A stretch of 64,000 nucleotides of DNA from Microbacterium sp. Root166. GTDB lineage: Bacteria; Actinomycetota; Actinomycetes; Actinomycetales; Microbacteriaceae. The stretch covers positions 434,001 through 498,000 of the forward strand of contig NZ_LMGL01000002.1 of NCBI RefSeq assembly GCF_001427145.1, in the 5' to 3' direction. Both the position numbers and the translations under genes were made by a program. The notes beneath the pieces were generated by a model. It did no database searches and was not told where the DNA came from. It saw only the letters and a program-made list of their open reading frames with translations. Of the stretch, positions 39,462-46,399 are shown one piece after another; the first letter of the stretch is position 1, and every line of letters begins with the position of its first letter.

Positions 39462-39833
39462 ATGATGTCGGAAGACCAGCTCAGCCGCACCTTCTCGGCC
39501 CTCGCCGACCCCACACGCCGCGCGATACTCGAGCGGCTGAGCGGGGGAGAGGCGACCGTGGGAGAGCTGGCCGCGCCGTTCGACATGACATTCGCCGCCG
39601 TCTCCAAGCACCTGCGGGTGCTCGAGAGCGCGGGGCTCGTCACCCGCGGCAAGGACGCCCAGTACCGGCCCGCCCGTCTGGATGCTCGGCCGCTGGCTGC
39701 GGCATCCGAGTGGATCGGCGATTACGCGCGGTTCTGGGAAGCGAGCGCCGACGCCCTCGATCAGTACCTCAACGCCCTTCAGCAACTCACACCCCCGTCC
39801 GACCACACCGACAAGGAGAACCCCCATGACTGA
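39462..39833 (+). CDS. ArsR/SmtB-family transcriptional regulator
   Basis: 123 residues. Winged helix with FSALADPTRRAILERLSGGE, recognition helix FDMTFAAVSKHLRVLE and the wing AGLVTRGKDAQYRPARL. No CxC metal site in helix alpha3, so it is unlikely to sense metal in the classic way; it belongs to the group that accompanies AHSA1 proteins. AGGAGG at 39451-39456 sets the start at ATG 39462 or 39465; a TTG at 39441 is rejected. ATGA-type 8-bp overlap with the AHSA1 gene. Confidence 0.92.
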   Translation: MMSEDQLSRTFSALADPTRRAILERLSGGEATVGELAAPFDMTFAAVSKHLRVLESAGLVTRGKDAQYRPARLDARPLAAASEWIGDYARFWEASADALDQYLNALQQLTPPSDHTDKENPHD

Positions 39834-40272
39834 GTACTTCACCATCACCCGCACCCTTCGCGCACCGCGCGAGCTCGTCTTCGAGGCGATCACCAAGCCT
39901 GAGCACTTCGCGGTGTGGTTCGGCACCGCCGCTGTCACCGTTCCCCAGGAGTCACTCACGATGGATGTGCGCCCGGGCGGTGCCTTCCGGGCCGTCATGG
40001 AGCTGCCCGACGGCAACCGGATCGACTGGGCGGGGGAGTACAAGGTCGTCGAGCCGCCGTCCCACCTCTCGATGACACTCACGGACCAGCCCGGAGACGA
40101 CGCCGGACTGCCGGTCCTGTTCGACCTCGTCGAGGTGGACGGTGGAACCGAGCTCACCATCAGCCAGGATCGGTCCGACTTCAGCGACGAGCAGGTCGCG
40201 GCGACGATCGCGGGCTACAACGCGTTCGTCGACGACATGGAGGACGTGCTGGAGAGCATCCAGAGCGCCTGA
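39826..40272 (+). CDS. SRPBCC/AHSA1 domain protein
   Basis: 148 residues, one START-like hydrophobic-ligand-binding domain: ITRTLRAPRELVFEAITKPEHFAVWFG, then the WAGEYKVVEPPSHLSMT strand. In many bacteria such proteins are encoded directly after an ArsR-type regulator; a role in binding a small hydrophobic molecule or stress response is inferred. AAGGAG precedes ATG 39826, which lies within the last codons of the regulator. Confidence 0.9.
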   Translation: MTEYFTITRTLRAPRELVFEAITKPEHFAVWFGTAAVTVPQESLTMDVRPGGAFRAVMELPDGNRIDWAGEYKVVEPPSHLSMTLTDQPGDDAGLPVLFDLVEVDGGTELTISQDRSDFSDEQVAATIAGYNAFVDDMEDVLESIQSA

Positions 40273-40276
40273 CCGC

Positions 40277-41116
40277 TCAGAGAGCGCCCGCGCGGCGCAG
40301 CGCACCCATCGCGAGGTCGCTGCCCGCCCGGGCGCTCTCGAGCGGATCGGCCCCGGCGAGTGCCGCCGCGACGTAGCCGGCAGCGAACGCGTCGCCGGCG
40401 CCCGTGGAGTCGAGCACGTCGTCGACCCGCTCGACCGGCACCTCGACGCGTTCGCCGTCGTACGTGACGAGCACCGGATCACCGCCGCGCTTGACGACCA
40501 CGACCGCATCGCCGAAGTGGAGCCCGAGCTCGTCGGCGATGCGGAACTCCTCATCGTTCGCGAACACGACAGCCGGTGCCACGGCGTCGAGCAGTTGCTG
40601 CAGTCTCCGTGCGCCGAGCTCGCGCAGCGTCGCCACGCTCGACAGATCGATGCTGATGCGCGCGCCCGCCCGGGCGGCAGTCGCCGCGGCGTCTGCCAGC
40701 GCAGTGCGCGATGTCGGGGTCGCGAAGCCGTAGAGCGGCAGGTGCACCCAGTCCGCCCCGTCCAGCCAGCCGGCATCGATGCCGTCGAGTTCGGCAGCGG
40801 CTCCGCGGTCTGTGATCATGGTGCGCTCGCCCACGGCGTCGACGAGCACGACGATCGCGCCGGTGCGTCCGCTGCGCTGCAGACGGGCATCGACGCCGCC
40901 GCGTTCCAGTTCGGCGGCGAGGACACGTCCGAGGGGGTCGTCGCCGACCCGCCCGATGAACCGCACCGGGTGCCTCGGGGCCGCAGCCATCGCCACGTTC
41001 GCGGCGCTCCCGCCCCGCGTGAGGCGAACCTCGGCGGGGTTGTCGGTACCTCGCTCTAGAAAGGATCCACCGAGCACGATGAGGTCCGCGACGAGGTCGC
41101 CGATGACGACGAGCAT
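40277..41116 (-). CDS. psuK: PfkB-family kinase, probable pseudouridine kinase
   Basis: 279 residues. Ribokinase-like fold with GGSAANVAMA near residue 36 and the C-terminal signature DSTGAGDAFAAGYV with the catalytic Asp. Its start shares one base with the psuG stop (TGATG). This pairing with pseudouridine-5'-phosphate glycosidase implies it phosphorylates pseudouridine to pseudouridine-5'-phosphate, the substrate of PsuG. Another nucleoside or sugar substrate is possible; the assignment rests on the operon. Confidence 0.82.
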   Translation of the reverse strand: MLVVIGDLVADLIVLGGSFLERGTDNPAEVRLTRGGSAANVAMAAAPRHPVRFIGRVGDDPLGRVLAAELERGGVDARLQRSGRTGAIVVLVDAVGERTMITDRGAAAELDGIDAGWLDGADWVHLPLYGFATPTSRTALADAAATAARAGARISIDLSSVATLRELGARRLQQLLDAVAPAVVFANDEEFRIADELGLHFGDAVVVVKRGGDPVLVTYDGERVEVPVERVDDVLDSTGAGDAFAAGYVAAALAGADPLESARAGSDLAMGALRRAGAL

Positions 41117-42033
41117 CAGGCGAGCTCAGCGAGTGCGATCGCGATGCGGGCCCCGAGCTCGACGTTGCCGCGGTACACGGCGACGTTCACATCGAGACTG
41201 CGGCCGTCGGTTGCGCGCTGCATGTAGTCCAGGAGGAACGGCGTGGTGTCGTGGCCCGAGACGCCTTCCGCCTCTGCGGCGGCGAGGGCTCGGGCGAGGA
41301 CGTCGTCGTGCAGCGCGCGGTCGAGCTGCAGGTGGGATCCCACGGGGTTCGCGACGAGGAGCGTGGACGAGATGCCGAGCTCGTCGCGCACGCCGGCGAT
41401 GCGGGCGATCTCGTCGGGGGAGTCGACGGAGTACTCGAGGTCGTGGCCCGAGTCGGCGATGTAGAACCCCGGATAGTCCGTCGTGCGGTAGCCGACGACG
41501 GCGAGGTTGAGAGTCTCGAGTCGCTCCAGGGTGAGGGGGATGTCGAGGATCGACTTCACTCCGGCACTCACGACGATCATCGGCAGAGCGGCGAGGGTGC
41601 CGAGGTCGGCGCTCTCGTCGAAGGTCTGCTGCGCACCGCGGTGGACGCCGCCGAGCCCACCGGTCGAGAACACCCGCAGCCCTGCCAGATGGGCCAGGTG
41701 CGCCGTCGCCGCGACCGTCGTGCCCGCGCTCAAGCGCTTCGCGGCGACCACCGGCACGTCGCGCAGGCTCGCCTTGACGACTCCCTCGCTCTCTGAGAGG
41801 CGAACGATCTGGTCGGGCGACAGGCCGACCGTCGGGCGCCCGTCGACGACGCCGATCGTCGCCGGGGTCACGCCGAGAGCCCGCACGCGCTCCTCGGCCT
41901 CGAGCGCGACCTCGACGTTGCGCGGGCCGGGGAGTCCATGGGTGAAGATCGTCGACTCGAGCGCGAGCACCGGCCGCCCGTCTTGGACGGCGCTCTGCAC
42001 AGCGGGCGAGACGTCAAGGCCGTGAGAGGTCAC
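41116..42033 (-). CDS. psuG: Pseudouridine-5'-phosphate glycosidase
   Basis: 305 residues. Cleaves the C-glycosidic bond of pseudouridine-5'-phosphate to uracil and ribose-5-phosphate. Family motifs: ALESTIFTHGLPGP near residue 25 with the catalytic Glu, FSTGGLGGVHRGAQQTFD, and VVSAGVKSILDI with the catalytic Lys. GTG 42033 is preceded by AGGAAGGA on the minus strand. No transporter is in the operon, so the substrate probably comes from internal RNA turnover or a carrier elsewhere. Confidence 0.93.
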   Translation of the reverse strand: MTSHGLDVSPAVQSAVQDGRPVLALESTIFTHGLPGPRNVEVALEAEERVRALGVTPATIGVVDGRPTVGLSPDQIVRLSESEGVVKASLRDVPVVAAKRLSAGTTVAATAHLAHLAGLRVFSTGGLGGVHRGAQQTFDESADLGTLAALPMIVVSAGVKSILDIPLTLERLETLNLAVVGYRTTDYPGFYIADSGHDLEYSVDSPDEIARIAGVRDELGISSTLLVANPVGSHLQLDRALHDDVLARALAAAEAEGVSGHDTTPFLLDYMQRATDGRSLDVNVAVYRGNVELGARIAIALAELA

Positions 42034-42225
42034 ACGCGTTCCTTCCTGACGGTATGAGGCAACAGTACAAACACCGGCGGCTGGGGGACGGGCGTGATCG
42101 AGATATCTCCTTCCTTGTCAAGCCCCTGTGCGGGCACCGCGAGGCACGGGAGAGTGTGACATCGGGGTCATCGCGCCCCGGGAACAGGGGAGGGCTGATC
42201 GCCGCGCCCCGGAAAGGAACCTCGC

Positions 42226-42489
42226 ATGAGCATCGGAGCAGGTATCGCACTGTTCGCCATCGGAGCCATTCTGGCCTTCGCGGTGAACGTGGAGGTCGGC
42301 TGGGTCGACCTCACGATGATCGGTTACATCCTGATGGCCGCCGGAGCCGTGATCTTCCTGGTCGGCATCATCCTCATGATGCGCCGCCGGTCCACGGACT
42401 CGGTGACCCGCACGGCGGTCGACCCGACGGGCAACGAGCGCGTCACACGCCAGTCCACGAGCATGCCCGACGACACCGTCGGACTCTGA
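42226..42489 (+). CDS. Small membrane protein of DUF6458 type
   Basis: 87 residues. Two membrane segments (about 3-22 and 28-50), the first starting MSIGAGIALFAIGAILAFA, then an arginine stop-transfer MRRRS and a polar cytoplasmic tail. Matches the small actinobacterial DUF6458 family by pattern; function unknown. AAAGGA at 42213-42218 precedes ATG. The 190 bp between it and psuG show no other gene. Confidence 0.8.
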   Translation: MSIGAGIALFAIGAILAFAVNVEVGWVDLTMIGYILMAAGAVIFLVGIILMMRRRSTDSVTRTAVDPTGNERVTRQSTSMPDDTVGL

Positions 42490-42503
42490 CACACTGAACG
42501 ACC

Positions 42504-42539
42504 CGAACGGGGCGGTGCCGAGAGGCGCCGCCCCGTTCG
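42504..42539 (+). terminator. Hairpin after the DUF6458 gene
   Basis: Sixteen-base arms (42504-42519 and 42524-42539) with one G-T pair and loop GAGA; the outer arm is CGAACGGGGCGG. Very stable, but without a U-run. Confidence 0.75.
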
Positions 42540-42565
42540 CCTGTGTCGCGACCGCTGAGCGTCGT

Positions 42566-42571
42566 TAGGCT
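42566..42571 (+). promoter_or_regulatory. -10 element TAGGCT of the DoxX-like gene (leaderless)
   Basis: TAGGCT, 7 nt, then GTG 42579; no ribosome binding site. Confidence 0.5.
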
Positions 42572-42578
42572 GAATGCC

Positions 42579-42938
42579 GTGACGCTGCTCCCTGACCCGG
42601 TCTGGCCCGTGGTCGTGCTGGCCGTGATCTCGATCGTCGACGGCCTGCTCTGCCTGAAGCCTGCGGCTTTCATCGCGCAGTGTTTCACGGACGTCCGCTG
42701 GCCGCGAAAGTACTGGTGGATGATGGCGCCGATCAAGTTCGCCGCCGCCGCCGGTCTCATCGCCGGGATCTGGGTGCCGGGGCTCGCTGCACTGACGACG
42801 GCGTGCCTGGTGGTCTATTTCATCGTCGCGATCTCGATGCACGTTCGTGCGCGCGACTTCGGCCGCAACCTCTTCGTCAATGCGAGCGGGATGCTGGTGC
42901 TGTGCGTCGCGACCGGGATCTGGTGCTTCCTGATCTAG
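42579..42938 (+). CDS. DoxX-like small membrane protein
   Basis: 119 residues with four predicted membrane segments, no obvious soluble domain. The segment PRKYWWMMAPIKFAAAAGL and the following HVRARDFGRN turn resemble the DoxX-like family. Function unknown. GTG 42579 is preferred over the longer frame from 42543 because of its leaderless spacing to TAGGCT. Confidence 0.7.
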   Translation: MTLLPDPVWPVVVLAVISIVDGLLCLKPAAFIAQCFTDVRWPRKYWWMMAPIKFAAAAGLIAGIWVPGLAALTTACLVVYFIVAISMHVRARDFGRNLFVNASGMLVLCVATGIWCFLI

Positions 42939-42997
42939 AGGAGCCCGTTCAGGTGCGCTGCCGCCGCGGGGAGGGACCGCAGGAAACGCAAGCTGAC

Positions 42998-43011
42998 ATA
43001 ATGTGCATTAT
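42998..43011. promoter_or_regulatory. Palindrome ATAATG-TG-CATTAT upstream of the AEC transporter
   Basis: Perfect 6-bp arms with a 2-nt spacer, AT-rich in a GC-rich setting, 59 bp before the transporter start and about 48 bp upstream of its -10. Looks like a dimer operator (GntR-like or similar); no regulator gene is adjacent. Confidence 0.5.
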
Positions 43012-43058
43012 CGGCTACACCGTGTCGTCACGAACGCAGCGGGGCCGACGCGCATCTC

Positions 43059-43064
43059 TAAGCT
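43059..43064 (+). promoter_or_regulatory. -10 element TAAGCT of the AEC transporter gene (leaderless)
   Basis: TAAGCT, 6 nt, then ATG 43071; no ribosome binding site. Confidence 0.5.
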
Positions 43065-43070
43065 CGAGAC

Positions 43071-43991
43071 ATGCTGCAGTCGATGATCGGATTCGTCGTC
43101 GTCGGCGTCGCGATCCTCGTCGGCTGGATCATCGGTCGCGTAGACCTGCTGGGTGAACACGGTCGACCAGTGCTGGCGCGCCTGACATTCTTCGTGCTCT
43201 CGCCGTTCCTGCTGTTCGTGGTGCTCGCGCAGGCCGATGTGCGGACGCTCTTCTCCGCGCTGCTTCCTGTCTCCGCCATCGCCGCAGCGGTGATCCTGCT
43301 GGCGTACTTCCTGGTGGCTCGATTCGCGTGGAAGCGCTCGATGGGCGAAACCGTCATCGGGGCGCTGAGCGCGGGCCAGGTGAACTCGAACAACATCGGC
43401 ATCCCCTTGTCGCTGTACCTTCTCGGCAACGCGGCCTATCCGGCGCCCGTGATCCTCCTGCAGCTGCTGGTGTTCACGCCGATCAGCATGACGATCCTCG
43501 ATGCCGTCACCTCCGGACGAGCGACACTGGGGCGCTCGATCCTCCGGACGATCGGCAACCCGATCGTGGTGGGCTCTGTGCTGGGGACGATCGTGTCCGT
43601 CAGCGGCCTCGAGCTCCCGGCGATCATCATGGAGCCCGCGGTGCTCATCGCCAATGCCTGCGTTCCGGTGCTGCTCATCAGCTACGGGATGTCGCTGGTG
43701 GGCCAGCGAGTGCTCGCCCCCTCCGGCCGCCGTCGCGACATCGTGCTCGCCAGTTCGCTGAAGCTCTTCGTCATGCCGGCGCTCGCCTGGGTGCTGGCGG
43801 AGTTCGTCTTCGGCCTGAGCGCTCAGGACGTGCTCATCGTCGTCGTGCTCGCAGCGCTCCCGACAGCGCAGAACGTCTTCAACTACTCGCAGCGCTATGA
43901 CGTCGGCGAGACGATCTCGCGCGACACCGTGTTCCTGACGACGATCGGCTGCGTTCCCGTCCTGATCGGCATCACCCTGCTGCTCGGCTGA
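43071..43991 (+). CDS. AEC family transporter
   Basis: 306 residues, about ten membrane segments arranged as two five-helix halves. The conserved SAGQVNSNNIGIPLSLYLLG segment near residue 100 and the C-terminal AALPTAQNVFNYSQRY are typical of auxin-efflux-carrier family proteins, which in bacteria often move small organic acids such as malonate or malate. Substrate not determinable. An AT-rich palindrome upstream suggests control by a specific regulator. Confidence 0.88.
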   Translation: MLQSMIGFVVVGVAILVGWIIGRVDLLGEHGRPVLARLTFFVLSPFLLFVVLAQADVRTLFSALLPVSAIAAAVILLAYFLVARFAWKRSMGETVIGALSAGQVNSNNIGIPLSLYLLGNAAYPAPVILLQLLVFTPISMTILDAVTSGRATLGRSILRTIGNPIVVGSVLGTIVSVSGLELPAIIMEPAVLIANACVPVLLISYGMSLVGQRVLAPSGRRRDIVLASSLKLFVMPALAWVLAEFVFGLSAQDVLIVVVLAALPTAQNVFNYSQRYDVGETISRDTVFLTTIGCVPVLIGITLLLG

Positions 43992-43999
43992 CGACGGCG

Positions 44000-44272
44000 T
44001 CAGCGACGCGAAAGTTCCCGCAGCATCCCGAACACGACCCGGACGCCGTCACCCTCGCGAAGCGCCGTCAGCAGCGTGTGCGTGCACGACCGGCAGCGCA
44101 CGATCGCCGCCGTCTCGTCCAGTTCGACGACGGTCTCGGCCAGCGGAGCGGCCTGGCCGCAGCCGTCGCACACGCCGATCAGAAGGGTCACGTCGCCGGC
44201 GAACGCCTCCGACAGGATGCCGGCCAGCGCGTTGCCGTCGACCGTCGCGGTCGCATTGTCTGCGCGCATCAT
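44000..44272 (-). CDS. DUF6510-type zinc-ribbon protein
   Basis: 90 residues. Two CxxC pairs, CDGC at 35-38 and CRSC at 60-63, form a likely zinc ribbon; the N-terminal helix VDGNALAGILSEAFAGDV precedes it. Third gene of a minus-strand operon with a molybdopterin protein and an FAD reductase. ATG 44272 overlaps the reductase stop; ATG 44269 has better spacing to GGAGG. Function unknown; possibly a partner or assembly factor of the oxidoreductases. Confidence 0.8.
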   Translation of the reverse strand: MMRADNATATVDGNALAGILSEAFAGDVTLLIGVCDGCGQAAPLAETVVELDETAAIVRCRSCTHTLLTALREGDGVRVVFGMLRELSRR

Positions 44273-44994
44273 GCGCCTCCGAATCGTTCCGTCTTGATCC
44301 TGTCGGGCGGATGCCCGAGCCGCACGAGTGCGTCGGCCACGTGCTCGACGAAACCCGTCGGCCCGCAGACATACACGAGCGGCTCCCGCGCCGGCTCCCA
44401 CACCGCGTCAATGAGGAATTCGTCGTCCACGCGACCGACCCGTCCTGTCCAGCCATCGGGTCCGCCGCGCGTATAGGCCCACGTGACCGCCACTCCCCCG
44501 TCTCCGGCGGCAGCGGTGAGCTCTTCGCGATATATCGCGTCTGTGGCGTGTCGCACCGAATACAGAAGCCGGACGGATGCCGCGGCCGAAGCATCCCGAG
44601 CCGCACGCGCCATCGCCATCAGCGGAACGATCCCCGATCCGCCCGCGATCAGCTGCACGGGCTCCGCTCCCCCGGGCCGCCAGACGAAGTAACCCCCGAG
44701 CGGTCCCTTCACCTCGAGCTCGTCGCCCGGACGCACGTCGCGCACGAGGTAGGGCGAGACCTCTCCCTCGGGGATCTCGTCCACCGCCAGCTCGATCGTC
44801 CCGCCGTCGCCGTAGGAGCCGAGCGAATACGACCGCTCGGCCTGGTACCCGTCTTCGGCGGTCAGCCGGATGTCGACATGCTGACCGGGCTCGCTTCCCG
44901 GCCAGCCGGGCACCGCGAGCCGCAGGACCCGTGCGCTCGGCGTGACGTCCTCGATGGTGTCGACGCGCGCGGGCCGCCAGCCTCCGACGATCAC
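44269..44994 (-). CDS. FAD-binding NAD(P)H oxidoreductase, ferredoxin-reductase type
   Basis: 241 residues. FNR-like: FAD motif ERSYSLGSYGD, then the nucleotide-binding GGSGIVPLMAMAR and C-terminal VYVCGPTGFVEHVADALV. There is no 2Fe-2S domain, so the electron partner must be another protein, plausibly the molybdopterin protein encoded upstream. GTG 44994 overlaps that gene by GTGA and its own stop overlaps the zinc-ribbon gene, so the three are co-translated. Confidence 0.9.
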   Translation of the reverse strand: MIVGGWRPARVDTIEDVTPSARVLRLAVPGWPGSEPGQHVDIRLTAEDGYQAERSYSLGSYGDGGTIELAVDEIPEGEVSPYLVRDVRPGDELEVKGPLGGYFVWRPGGAEPVQLIAGGSGIVPLMAMARAARDASAAASVRLLYSVRHATDAIYREELTAAAGDGGVAVTWAYTRGGPDGWTGRVGRVDDEFLIDAVWEPAREPLVYVCGPTGFVEHVADALVRLGHPPDRIKTERFGGA

Positions 44995-45584
44995 CAATAC
45001 CGCTCCTCGGTCCACGGATCGCCGTGCATGTTGTAGCCGTTCTGCTCCCAGAATCCGGGCTCGTCCTCTTCCATGAGCGTGAGACCGCGAACCCATTTCG
45101 CGCTCTTCCAGAAGTAGAGGTGAGGCACGAGCAGCCGCGCGGGCCCGCCATGCTCGGGATCGAGCGGCTCGCCCTCGAATTCGAAGGCGATCCAGGCCTT
45201 TCCGCCGAGGAGGTCGTCCAGCGCGATGTTGGTGGTGTAGCCGCCGTAGGAATGCGCCATCGCGTAGGAAGCGTCCGTCTCGACGTGGTCGAAGACGGTG
45301 TCGAGCGAGATGCCTCGCCACGACGTGCCGAGCTTCGACCACCGCGTGACGCAGTGGATGTCGGTCGAGATCTCCTCGGCGCCGAGCGCGAGGAACTCGT
45401 CCCACGACCACGACACACGATCGCCGGATTCGCTGCGCACCTCGAACGACCATTCCGCGGTCTCGATGCGCGGCGTCGGACCGGCCGACAGAACCGGGAA
45501 ATCGTCGGTCAGGTACTGGCCGGGCGGCACCTGCGGATTGCTCTCGCGGCGACGGGACCCGAATCCCCTCGAGAAGACTGCCAT
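44991..45584 (-). CDS. Sulfite-oxidase-fold molybdopterin oxidoreductase, cytoplasmic
   Basis: 197 residues, only the molybdopterin (SUOX) domain. The Mo-ligating Cys78 is in DIHCVTRWSKLGTSWRGI, and GGYTTNIALDDLLGG and GGPARLLVPHLYFWKSAKW are conserved in the YedY/SUOX superfamily. No signal peptide or Tat motif, no heme and no dimerisation domain, unlike MsrP and sulfite oxidase. AGGAGAGG precedes ATG 45584. First gene of a three-gene operon with an FAD reductase and a zinc-ribbon protein. Substrate unknown. Confidence 0.88.
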   Translation of the reverse strand: MAVFSRGFGSRRRESNPQVPPGQYLTDDFPVLSAGPTPRIETAEWSFEVRSESGDRVSWSWDEFLALGAEEISTDIHCVTRWSKLGTSWRGISLDTVFDHVETDASYAMAHSYGGYTTNIALDDLLGGKAWIAFEFEGEPLDPEHGGPARLLVPHLYFWKSAKWVRGLTLMEEDEPGFWEQNGYNMHGDPWTEERYW

Positions 45585-45725
45585 CGTGCACCTCTCCTGG
45601 TCGGCACCGGTCACGCTCACCGTAACGCGGACCTGCGTCCGAAAGCGAGAAGGGGTCTGGCCGGAGCCGCCCGCTCGTCACGCGACACACCCGTTCACGA
45701 ATGACCGAACTCTGCCGCGCGGGTC

Positions 45726-45731
45726 TAGGCT
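45726..45731 (+). promoter_or_regulatory. -10 element TAGGCT for the HdeD-like gene
   Basis: TAGGCT with a leader of about 36 nt holding AAAGGA at 45761-45766 before ATG 45774. The same -10 consensus as the leaderless genes, but with a normal leader. Confidence 0.5.
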
Positions 45732-45773
45732 TTAGCCCGCCCCTCCCAGGAAACTCCCAGAAAGGACACTCGC

Positions 45774-46334
45774 ATGTCCACAGAATCCACGGCCGAATCG
45801 GCCGCCGTCAACGGCATCCGCACCGCGCTCGGAATCGGCGGAGTCCTCGCCGTCCTCGCCGGTATCTTCATCCTGTTCCAGCCGGCCGAAGCCGCGTTCG
45901 TGGTGACCATCGTCATCGCGATCTACGCGATCGCCGCCGGCCTCGTCTACGCCGGTCTCGGCATCTTCTCGAAGAACAAGGGCGGCTGGGCCCGTGTCGG
46001 GCACATCGCCCTCGGCATCCTGTTCATCATCGCCGGTGTCATCGCGCTGGTGAACCTGCAGCAGGCGACCGCCTGGCTCGCGGTCTTCGTCGCGATCCTC
46101 ATCGGTATCCTCTGGATCGTCGAAGGAATCGTCTCGCTGTCGACGCTCGGCGACGCCGCGTCGAAGGTGTGGACGATCATCTTCGCGATCATCAGCATCA
46201 TCGCCGGTCTCTACCTGGTGTTCTCGCCGTTGTGGGGCGCCGTCGTCCTGTGGTGGGTGCTCGGCATCGGGCTCATCATCCTCGGCATCGTCAACATCGT
46301 CCGCGCGTTCACGTTCGGCCGCAAGACGGTCTGA
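45774..46334 (+). CDS. HdeD/DUF308 family membrane protein
   Basis: 186 residues with six membrane segments in repeated pairs. IRTALGIGGVLAVLAGIFILFQP and the repeats HIALGILFIIAGVIAL and IISIIAGLYLVFSP are typical of the HdeD family, linked to acid resistance in enterics; the function in actinobacteria is unproven. Single gene closed by a perfect hairpin. Confidence 0.9.
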   Translation: MSTESTAESAAVNGIRTALGIGGVLAVLAGIFILFQPAEAAFVVTIVIAIYAIAAGLVYAGLGIFSKNKGGWARVGHIALGILFIIAGVIALVNLQQATAWLAVFVAILIGILWIVEGIVSLSTLGDAASKVWTIIFAIISIIAGLYLVFSPLWGAVVLWWVLGIGLIILGIVNIVRAFTFGRKTV

Positions 46335-46345
46335 TCGCCTGACCT

Positions 46346-46386
46346 ACGAAGAAGGGTCCCGGGGATTCCCCGGGACCCTTCTTCGT
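46346..46386. terminator. Bidirectional terminator between the HdeD-like and S9 peptidase genes
   Basis: Perfect 19-bp inverted repeat (46346-46364 and 46368-46386) with a 3-nt loop ATT; core GAAGGGTCCCGGGG. It sits between convergent genes and, owing to AGAAG/CTTCT in the stem, ends in pyrimidines on both strands. Confidence 0.85.
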
Positions 46387-46399
46387 GTGCGCCATGGGC

